64,000 bases of DNA. Origin: Bacilli bacterium (GTDB taxonomy: Bacteria > Bacillota_I > Bacilli_A > RFN20 > DUOF01). The notes beneath the pieces were generated by a model, which was not told the origin of the DNA, did not search any database, and worked only from the letters and a program-made list of their open reading frames with translations. Shown here piece by piece: positions 34,678 through 41,884 of the stretch (its first letter is position 1; every line of letters starts with the position of its first letter). The position numbers were made by a program, and so were the translations under genes. The DNA lies in NCBI GenBank assembly GCA_017517765.1, contig JAFWYE010000009.1:1-64000 (forward strand), in the 5' to 3' direction.

Positions 34678-37095
34678 TTAGATAGCAACAATATTAACTA
34701 TTCTATTTTTAACCACGATAACTTTTTTAATTTCTTTACCTTCAGTATTAGATTTAACATTATCAAGTTCAAAAGCAGCTTGCTTTACAACCTCGTCATC
34801 TTCATCTTTATTAACTTTAATAGTACCTCTTAACTTACCATTAACTTGTACAGCCATTTCAATTGTATTAACGATTAGTTTAGCCGCATCATATTTAGGC
34901 CAATCAGAAGTTGCTAGAATTACTTCATTTCCCATTAAAGCATTAAGTTCTTCACTAATATGAGGAGCAATTGGATTTAATAGTTTTAAGAATCCAACAG
35001 CATATTCTCTTGGGAATACTTCTTGCTTATATACAGCATTAATAAAGATCATCATTTGAGATATAGCAGTATTAAAGTTTAAAGTCTCATAGTCTTCACT
35101 AACCTTTTTAACAGTATAATGATACAAATACTCTAATTCTTTATTTTCTTCATCCTTAATCTTATCTTCATTATATAGTCTCCAAACTCTATCTAAGAAT
35201 TTTTTGCTACCTTCAACTCCAGTAGAACTCCAAGGTTTACTAGCCTCTAAAGGCCCCATAAACATCTCATAAAGTCTTAAAGTGTCAGCACCATATTTAG
35301 CTACTATATCGCTTGGGTTAACTACAAATTCAGGGAATCTTTTACCCATCTTAATACCATTTTCTCCTAAAATCATACCTTGATGAACTAGTTTCTTAAA
35401 TGGCTCTTTTACTGGGCAAAGACCTTTATCATACAAATAATTTGTCCAAATTCTAGAATAAATTAGATGTCCAACTGCATGCTCAGGACCACCAATATAA
35501 AGATCTACTGGCATCCAATGTTTTAACAATTCATAATTAGCAAATTCTTTATTATTATTTGGATCAATATATCTTAAAAAATACCAGCTACTACCAGCAC
35601 TTCCAGGCATAGTAGATGTTTCTCTAACTCCCTTAATTCCATTCTTATCATAAATCTTCCAACTAGGATCATTTTCAAGTGGAGCCTTACCATTATGTCC
35701 TTTATAGTCCTCTAATGTAGGAAGAACAAGTGGTAATTCTTCATCACTTAAAACATGTACATCGCCATTTTCTAAATGAACTACAGGAACAGGTTCTCCC
35801 CAATATCTTTGTCTAGCAAAAATCCATTCTCTAAATCTATAGTTATTAGTACGTCTAGCAATCCCCATTTTTTCTAACTTAGCAGTAATAGCTTCTTTTG
35901 CCTCTTCTACTGTTAAACCAGTAAACTCTTCACTATTAATTAATTTAGCACCTGTATTTAAATAATCTTGTTTTTCAAAAGCACATTCACTTACATCCCT
36001 ACCATCGATAACTTGAATCATATCAATGTTATGAGCAATTGCATATTCAAAGTCTCTTTGGTCATGACTTGGAACTGCCATAACAGCACCAGTACCATAA
36101 CTTGCAAGAACAAAATCGCCAATAAAGATAGGAACTTCTTTACCATTTACAGGATTAATTGCATATACTCCTTCAAGTTTACAACCACTCTTACCTTTAT
36201 TAAGTTCTGTTCTGTCCATATCAGATTTCTTTAATGTTTCTTCAATATAGGCATTTACTTCTTCTTTGTTTTGAATTCTAGGCATTAAGTCTTGAACTAG
36301 TTTTCCATCTGGGGCAAGTACCATAAATGTAATACCATAAATAGTTTCTATACAAGTTGTATAAATAGAGAACTCTCCTCCACCTACAACTTTAAAATCA
36401 ACTTCTACTCCTGTTGATTTACCAATCCAGTTTCTTTGCATCTCTTTTGTGGATTCAGGCCAATCAATTTCATCTAATCCTTCAAGTAATCTTTCTGCAA
36501 AAGCAACTTGGTCGATACAAAGTTGTCTCATATTTTTTCTAACAACTGGATATCCTCCTCTTTCACTCTTTCCATCAATTACTTCATCATTACTTAAAAC
36601 TGTACCTAATTCTTCACACCAGTTAACAGGCATATCTACATATTTAGCATAACCATCCTCAAATAATTTTTTGAAAATCCATTGAGTCCATTTATAAAAC
36701 TCAGGATCACTAGTAGCTAATACCCTATCCCAATCATAATCAAAACCTAATTCTTTTAATTGTTTAGTAAAATATTTGATATTATCTTGAGTAAATCCAT
36801 TTGGATGATTTCCTGTTTGAACTGCATATTGCTCAGCAGGAAGTCCAAATGAGTCATATCCCATTGGATGTAACACATTATATCCTTGCATTCTCTTCAT
36901 TCTACAAACAATATCAGTTGCAGTATATCCTTCTGGATGCCCTGCATGTAAACCTACTCCACTTGGGTAAGGAAACATATCTAGAGCATAAAACTTAGGT
37001 TTAGAAAAATCCCAAACATCTGTTTTAAAAGTCTTATTGTCTTCCCAATATTTTTGCCATTTCTTTTCTACTTCACTATGTATATATTCTTTCAT
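34678..37095 (-). CDS. leuS: Leucyl-tRNA synthetase
   Basis: 805-residue class I synthetase. HIGH-type motif in PYPSGVGLHAGHPEGYT, CP1 editing domain with the threonine-rich TCIETIYG region and GTGAVMAVPSHDQRD, and the KMSKS loop as KMGKRFPEF, a variant that keeps both lysines. The anticodon and C-terminal domains follow. It charges tRNA-Leu, including the tRNA-Leu(UAG) encoded in this window. Expression is controlled by the T-box leader upstream. SD AAAGGGGGAG. Confidence 0.96.
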   Translation of the reverse strand: MKEYIHSEVEKKWQKYWEDNKTFKTDVWDFSKPKFYALDMFPYPSGVGLHAGHPEGYTATDIVCRMKRMQGYNVLHPMGYDSFGLPAEQYAVQTGNHPNGFTQDNIKYFTKQLKELGFDYDWDRVLATSDPEFYKWTQWIFKKLFEDGYAKYVDMPVNWCEELGTVLSNDEVIDGKSERGGYPVVRKNMRQLCIDQVAFAERLLEGLDEIDWPESTKEMQRNWIGKSTGVEVDFKVVGGGEFSIYTTCIETIYGITFMVLAPDGKLVQDLMPRIQNKEEVNAYIEETLKKSDMDRTELNKGKSGCKLEGVYAINPVNGKEVPIFIGDFVLASYGTGAVMAVPSHDQRDFEYAIAHNIDMIQVIDGRDVSECAFEKQDYLNTGAKLINSEEFTGLTVEEAKEAITAKLEKMGIARRTNNYRFREWIFARQRYWGEPVPVVHLENGDVHVLSDEELPLVLPTLEDYKGHNGKAPLENDPSWKIYDKNGIKGVRETSTMPGSAGSSWYFLRYIDPNNNKEFANYELLKHWMPVDLYIGGPEHAVGHLIYSRIWTNYLYDKGLCPVKEPFKKLVHQGMILGENGIKMGKRFPEFVVNPSDIVAKYGADTLRLYEMFMGPLEASKPWSSTGVEGSKKFLDRVWRLYNEDKIKDEENKELEYLYHYTVKKVSEDYETLNFNTAISQMMIFINAVYKQEVFPREYAVGFLKLLNPIAPHISEELNALMGNEVILATSDWPKYDAAKLIVNTIEMAVQVNGKLRGTIKVNKDEDDEVVKQAAFELDNVKSNTEGKEIKKVIVVKNRIVNIVAI

Positions 37096-37122
37096 TTTTT
37101 CTCCCCCTTTAGCAAAATAAAA

Positions 37123-37342
37123 ACGTTCCTAAAAATAGGAACGTGAAATTACGCGGTACCATCCTAATTCATAGATAAACACTTATATCTATGCACTTAA
37201 TTGCTTTAACGCAGCTAACGATGTAAGCTTATCACCCACATAGCTCCAAAGTAAGTTCATATACTACCCTAACTTGTTTCCACCAACCACAAGCTCTCTA
37301 TATAGTTACTCATACATTACTACTCTTCTTCATAGCCTATGC
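37123..37342 (-). promoter_or_regulatory. Leucine T-box riboswitch leader of leuS
   Basis: The minus strand carries the T-box sequence AGGATGGTACCGCG (37152-37165) followed by the terminator ACGTTCCTA/TAGGAACGT (37123-37144) with T-run. Upstream stem I has the specifier context GAA-CTT-AC, with CUU (Leu) at 37253-37255. Uncharged tRNA-Leu should stabilise the antiterminator and turn leuS on. Confidence 0.92.
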
Positions 37343-37347
37343 CACCT

Positions 37348-37375
37348 ATTATACATTAATAATTATAAATTTCAA
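37348..37375 (-). promoter_or_regulatory. Promoter of the leuS T-box transcript
   Basis: TTGAAA (37370-37375) and TATAAT (37348-37353) with 16 bases between, directly upstream of stem I. Confidence 0.75.
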
Positions 37376-37386
37376 GTTACTTAATT

Positions 37387-38913
37387 TTATTTTCTAGACT
37401 TTTTTCTTTTACTTTGAGCACCAAATATTGCTCTTAATAATCTTGTTTCTGGAGAGATAAATGTTACATCTGCATCTTTAGAATAAAACGCACTTGTTTT
37501 ACGAATTGATTTTTCAATTTCTTTATCCACATCCAAACTTCCTCTTTTAATACTTCTAGCAAAAACTTTACTAATAGCCTCTTTATATTTATCTACTCCA
37601 ATTGGTTCACTCTTATCTCCATATTTTCTAGCAATAAAAGGAACATAACCAGGTTTAATACCTCTTATTTCTGTTTTATTAGTCATAAGATTCTTATATC
37701 TGTTTTTATCTGCAACTGAAGCATAAATGTAATCATTCATATTAGCTAAAGCATCAAGCGGTAATAAACAATGAGCAAAACCACCATCATCTTTTGAACC
37801 ATGGAATAATTTCTTACAATCATAAGTCAAATCTTCAATATAGTATCCATCAATATTATATTTTGGATCTTTAATATAAATAAAGTTTTGACAATGAGAA
37901 GATTTAATTTTATAAGGCTCTACATTATCAAATAATTTACATCCCATAATCTCTGCTTTCAAATTAGGATCATCAAGTCTATCTATTACAGCCTTTAAAA
38001 GAGAAGCATACCCACTACAAACAATTTTTGTATTGAAATAAATTCCAGGCAATATTCTAGACTCTTCAAGTTCTCCCTTATTATAAAAGAAATGACTAGT
38101 AAAATATTTATGTAAGAAAATCATAGTCTCAAATGGAGAGAACTCATTATTCTTTATAACATTAACAATCCTATCAATATTATTATTAACAGCCATTACC
38201 TCTTTTAAAGTCCAAGCACTTTCTAAATCTTCTTCTTTTTCGATTTCCAAAAACTCTCTAAATAAAACACCTTTTCCTCCATGATCAGTAATATAATTGT
38301 CTAACTCCCAAAGCATAGATAGCTCATCTTTAGTATATGTGTAATTAATTCTATCTGTATTATCTTGAGAGAGCATATCTTGACAAATAACAAACTTAAC
38401 TTGCTTTCCCTCTTCCCAAAGTTTCTTAGCATACTTTTTAAAATACAAAATATTAGTAGGAGTTAATTCATCTTTTGTAAGAGTAAATATATATGAACTA
38501 TTTTTAGCCTTATTCAAATTATCTAAAAATTCTTCTTCTCTTTTAATATCAACAGCAACCTCTTCATATAAAGTAGTTCCTCCAAGCAAAGATATATCTC
38601 TTCTGAAACTCTCAAAATCATAATCTTCAAGCGAATCATACGGCTTCTTATATCTATAGTGAGCTCTTAAATAATCATCTTTTTGAGATTTTGCTCTTTC
38701 ATAAATTAGTTGTTTTTCCTCTTCAGTTAAATCCTCTATATCCTTAATAAAAAGTTCAGGATGATCATCTTCATCTCTAGGTGGCAAAATATCTTTATAA
38801 TCCTCTAGAACTTGTTCATGTCTAGCAATTAATTCTTTATAAACTTTTTCCCTTTTATTATAAACTCTAGCAAAATATCCCTTAGTCTTTAGGTTTTCCA
38901 CTTTAAATATCAT
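37387..38913 (-). CDS. Transglutaminase-like fold protein of unknown function
   Basis: 508 residues, cytosolic. A possible papain/transglutaminase triad occurs late: Cys in IVCSGYASLLKAV (about residue 297), His in SSHCQNFIYIKD (about 341) and Asp in YIEDLTYDC (about 361), the right order and spacing for that superfamily. The N-terminal half is charged and helical (EERAKSQKDDYLRA-like), and the C terminus is very basic. ATG 38913 with SD GGGTGG chosen. Separated from the upstream operon by a terminator. Protease, cross-linking or non-catalytic role cannot be told apart. Confidence 0.55.
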   Translation of the reverse strand: MIFKVENLKTKGYFARVYNKREKVYKELIARHEQVLEDYKDILPPRDEDDHPELFIKDIEDLTEEEKQLIYERAKSQKDDYLRAHYRYKKPYDSLEDYDFESFRRDISLLGGTTLYEEVAVDIKREEEFLDNLNKAKNSSYIFTLTKDELTPTNILYFKKYAKKLWEEGKQVKFVICQDMLSQDNTDRINYTYTKDELSMLWELDNYITDHGGKGVLFREFLEIEKEEDLESAWTLKEVMAVNNNIDRIVNVIKNNEFSPFETMIFLHKYFTSHFFYNKGELEESRILPGIYFNTKIVCSGYASLLKAVIDRLDDPNLKAEIMGCKLFDNVEPYKIKSSHCQNFIYIKDPKYNIDGYYIEDLTYDCKKLFHGSKDDGGFAHCLLPLDALANMNDYIYASVADKNRYKNLMTNKTEIRGIKPGYVPFIARKYGDKSEPIGVDKYKEAISKVFARSIKRGSLDVDKEIEKSIRKTSAFYSKDADVTFISPETRLLRAIFGAQSKRKKSRK

Positions 38914-38984
38914 GTTAACCACCCACTTTATTTTATTTTAGCATAGTTTATACCTTACATAAAGAAAAAAATACACATAAAAAA

Positions 38985-39004
38985 AAGTAAGTTGAATCTT
39001 ACTT
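38985..39004 (-). terminator. Terminator of the eight-gene operon
   Basis: AAGTAAG/CTTACTT stem, six-base loop, minus-strand T-run; overlaps the stop of the M48 gene. Confidence 0.8.
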
Positions 39005-40111
39005 TTTCGATTTTATATTTTCATGTCTATCTTCAACACTTCCATGAATTGTATCTCCCTCATCACCATCAACACTAATCTTTCTAAGTGCACTAATAAG
39101 TGAATCTCCAAGTCCATGTTTAGCTACATACAAATCAGCCTCATCTTCTTGCTTCTTACTAACATTCACACTAAGTCCCATTAATAATAGGAAGACTAAT
39201 ATAAGTATTAACATAAAACCAATATTTGTAGCGTCACTTATAATCGCATAGTATAACACTGCGGCAATCGCCGATAAATATATAGTTTGATGTATAACAT
39301 TACTCTTTGTGTGATTATGCTTTATATGACCTATTTCATGCAAAATAACCGCTTCTAATTCTTTATCATCAAGAGATTGAACTAAACTTGATGAAATAAA
39401 GAAGTTAACCCTAGAAAACCCCATAACCATTGCATTACTATCATTGCTTTTAGAGGAATCCCAGTAATATATTCTATATTTTTTAATATGGTGTTCTTTA
39501 AAAAGTGCACTTACAACATCAAATATTTTTCCTTTTTTAATCCTTCTAGCGCCTAAAGTTAACATATTAAACAAAGTAGTAGTAGCTATATAAAATAAAA
39601 CAAATACTCCTAAAAATACTCCAATAAGAATCTCTCTAGTTTGCATTGAGTAAGGCAAAACATAAATTGTAGGAACCACAAATGAAACAACAAATATTGG
39701 ATAGAAAACTTTTGCTAAAGAAATAGTATTAACCATAAAACAATCAAACTCATTTAACTTAGTTTTCAAAATAAAATTACATGCATAACAATAACATAAT
39801 CTAGAAAAGAAAGTTGTAAATGAAGTTAATACAAATCCCCCAATAGTAGCAAAGGTTATAAAATAATCTGATACCTTAAGTGTGCTTTTAAAGTAAAAAT
39901 AAGATAAAGCAACATAAATAACACTAGTAATCATTAATAAAGTTGTAAATATATAATTATCATATATTCTAAGTTTCTTTATTGCCCCAACATAATCCTT
40001 ATGCTTACTAGCTCTTTTTATACAAGAAGAACTACCAAGATAAGTTACAAAGCAATTAACTGCCGTAAGAAATAAGAAACTCACTATAAGTAACTCTTCC
40101 ATTCCTAACAT
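38999..40111 (-). CDS. M48-family membrane zinc metallopeptidase
   Basis: 370 residues with about six membrane segments and the zinc motif VILHEIGHIKHNH (HExxH at about residue 258). The third ligand should be Glu in KKQEDEADLYVAKHG, the usual ExxxDxxA region of M48. HtpX and Ste24-like relatives degrade misfolded membrane proteins. It ends the eight-gene operon that starts with DnaJ-like proteins, which would fit an envelope quality-control role; that link is inference. SD AGAGGT precedes the ATG; a Met four codons in is possible. Confidence 0.82.
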   Translation of the reverse strand: MLGMEELLIVSFLFLTAVNCFVTYLGSSSCIKRASKHKDYVGAIKKLRIYDNYIFTTLLMITSVIYVALSYFYFKSTLKVSDYFITFATIGGFVLTSFTTFFSRLCYCYACNFILKTKLNEFDCFMVNTISLAKVFYPIFVVSFVVPTIYVLPYSMQTREILIGVFLGVFVLFYIATTTLFNMLTLGARRIKKGKIFDVVSALFKEHHIKKYRIYYWDSSKSNDSNAMVMGFSRVNFFISSSLVQSLDDKELEAVILHEIGHIKHNHTKSNVIHQTIYLSAIAAVLYYAIISDATNIGFMLILILVFLLLMGLSVNVSKKQEDEADLYVAKHGLGDSLISALRKISVDGDEGDTIHGSVEDRHENIKSKK

Positions 40112-40116
40112 AATTT

Positions 40117-40692
40117 TTACCTCTTTATATAATTAATAAAATCCAAGAAATTAGATGATGGTAAATCTTTATCATCCTCACTCAACCTGCTTAGATTATC
40201 TAAGAAATTCTCAACATCCTTTTTAGTTAGATTTTCCACCATCTCTTCAACTTGTGATAAATGCCCTGCATAATCACTTACTCCATAATGTCTTTGGAAA
40301 TATGGTTGATAATCTTTTTTAATTCTTAACTTCTCATTGTTATATTCTTTTGCAATCAAAAAGAAATGTTCAACACATGGGTTAACAAAGTATATATCTT
40401 CTTTTTTTAGATTCACTTGTTTATTTTTAAGATATCTATTTATATCATCTAAATTGCTTGTACCATCTAAATCATATAAAACAACAATCTTAGAATAACT
40501 ATAAATCTTCTTTAAGATATTTACATGAATTGGTATATTACCATTACCATTAGCAACTCTAATTCTCACATTATATTTAGTTGGAATAAATGAAATAATT
40601 TTAGAAACAAACATCTCATCAATTTCGCCTTCAACAACCAAATATAAATCCTCTTTTAAAAACTCTAAATTCGTTCTCTTACTCTTTGCCAT
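40117..40692 (-). CDS. RloB-like TOPRIM-domain protein
   Basis: 191 residues. A compact TOPRIM core: Glu21 in LVVEGEIDEMF, the DxD pair Asp74/Asp76 in VVLYDLDGTSN, and VNPCVEHFFLI, which equals the RloB-type N-P-x-x-E stretch. The start overlaps the upstream ATPase gene by 14 bases, the arrangement of ATPase/TOPRIM phage-defence pairs (RloAB, and AriA/AriB of PARIS). Such nucleases cut DNA or tRNA when the ATPase senses infection. Which subgroup this belongs to cannot be settled by eye. Confidence 0.68.
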   Translation of the reverse strand: MAKSKRTNLEFLKEDLYLVVEGEIDEMFVSKIISFIPTKYNVRIRVANGNGNIPIHVNILKKIYSYSKIVVLYDLDGTSNLDDINRYLKNKQVNLKKEDIYFVNPCVEHFFLIAKEYNNEKLRIKKDYQPYFQRHYGVSDYAGHLSQVEEMVENLTKKDVENFLDNLSRLSEDDKDLPSSNFLDFINYIKR

Positions 40693-41869
40693 CTAAGTTC
40701 TCTCCCATCATTGGATATGGAAGCGCACCATATTTACCCTTTAAGTAATTTGACATAACCATTCCAGTTTTTTCACTAGCATCAACTTTGAAATCACTTA
40801 AAGAATAAAAATACGTTCCTTTTTTATCCTTATATGTAAACCAGATTTGATCTCTTCTAAACATATGTTCATCATCAAGAAGTAACAAATCATGACAAGA
40901 AGCAATAAGTTGAGCCTTAACATTAGCATAACTATTAAATAAAGCAAAAATATTTCTAGTTAAGAAAGTGTGCCAACTTGTATCAAGTTCATCTACAAGT
41001 AAAACTCGCTCTTCTCTTAATGCCTTTAAAATATAACTTGCATATACGATTAACTTTTTAGTACCAATAGAATCTACTAAAATGGAAGGAAAAGAGTATA
41101 ATTTTCCATCTTTTTCATAAGTTGATTCAAGTTGAAGATATTCAGCTACATCCTTAGGTACATAAGAAAAAGATTTAGCATCTATATGCTTATTAATACC
41201 CATTTTCTTAATTGAGATATCACTAGTACTAATTAGATTCATAAAATCATCACTATATCTAATATCATTTAGCATATCTAAAGTAGGTTGAATATTATTT
41301 TCAGTATATTGAAGTATTAAAATCTTTTCAAAAAACTTCTTAAACCCATCGTGATATTCCCTATATTTTTGAGGCAAACATGCTACCATTAACTTATTTT
41401 TATAGTGTCCTAATAAATCTATTACTTGAGCGATATCTTTATCATTTTTTCCATATCTATCAAGTAAAACTTTAGAATCCACTTCTAAAATTTCAGTTGT
41501 GATTTCTCTTTTAGGATTGAATGCCAAAGTATATTCATAATGATGATTATCTTGTAAAAATTCAATATAGAACTCAATAAGCCTTTCTTCATCAAAGAAA
41601 TTAAAATTCAGAGTATCTTGGCAAATATCATCAATACACTCTTCATGAATAATATGCTTTAAAACACCAACAGACTTAATAAAAGTTGTTTTACCAGAGT
41701 TATTAGGTCCATAAATAATCGCACTTTTTAGGGCATGAATATCTTTCCCTTTTATTGTTTTAGTATATATATTTTCCTTTAACTTTCTAAATCTCATATT
41801 AGCATTCATATCGAATTTAATTCTCTCATCGAACACTTTATAACCATCAACTTCAAATGCAAGTAACAT
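40679..41869 (-). CDS. RloA-like AAA/ABC-type ATPase
   Basis: 396 residues. Walker A GPNNSGKTT at 54-62 (ABC/SMC type), a helical insert, then LVDSIGTKKLIVYAS, Walker B VLLVDELDTSWH (about 287-298) and an H-switch ASCHD. This is the AAA_15/AAA_21 (OLD/RecF-like) organisation without a fused nuclease. The TOPRIM protein is encoded next, overlapping by 14 bases, so the two likely form one complex. SD AGAGGTGA. Probable defence ATPase; a housekeeping role cannot be excluded. Confidence 0.75.
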   Translation of the reverse strand: MLLAFEVDGYKVFDERIKFDMNANMRFRKLKENIYTKTIKGKDIHALKSAIIYGPNNSGKTTFIKSVGVLKHIIHEECIDDICQDTLNFNFFDEERLIEFYIEFLQDNHHYEYTLAFNPKREITTEILEVDSKVLLDRYGKNDKDIAQVIDLLGHYKNKLMVACLPQKYREYHDGFKKFFEKILILQYTENNIQPTLDMLNDIRYSDDFMNLISTSDISIKKMGINKHIDAKSFSYVPKDVAEYLQLESTYEKDGKLYSFPSILVDSIGTKKLIVYASYILKALREERVLLVDELDTSWHTFLTRNIFALFNSYANVKAQLIASCHDLLLLDDEHMFRRDQIWFTYKDKKGTYFYSLSDFKVDASEKTGMVMSNYLKGKYGALPYPMMGENLDGKE

Positions 41870-41884
41870 ATAATCACCTCTTAA

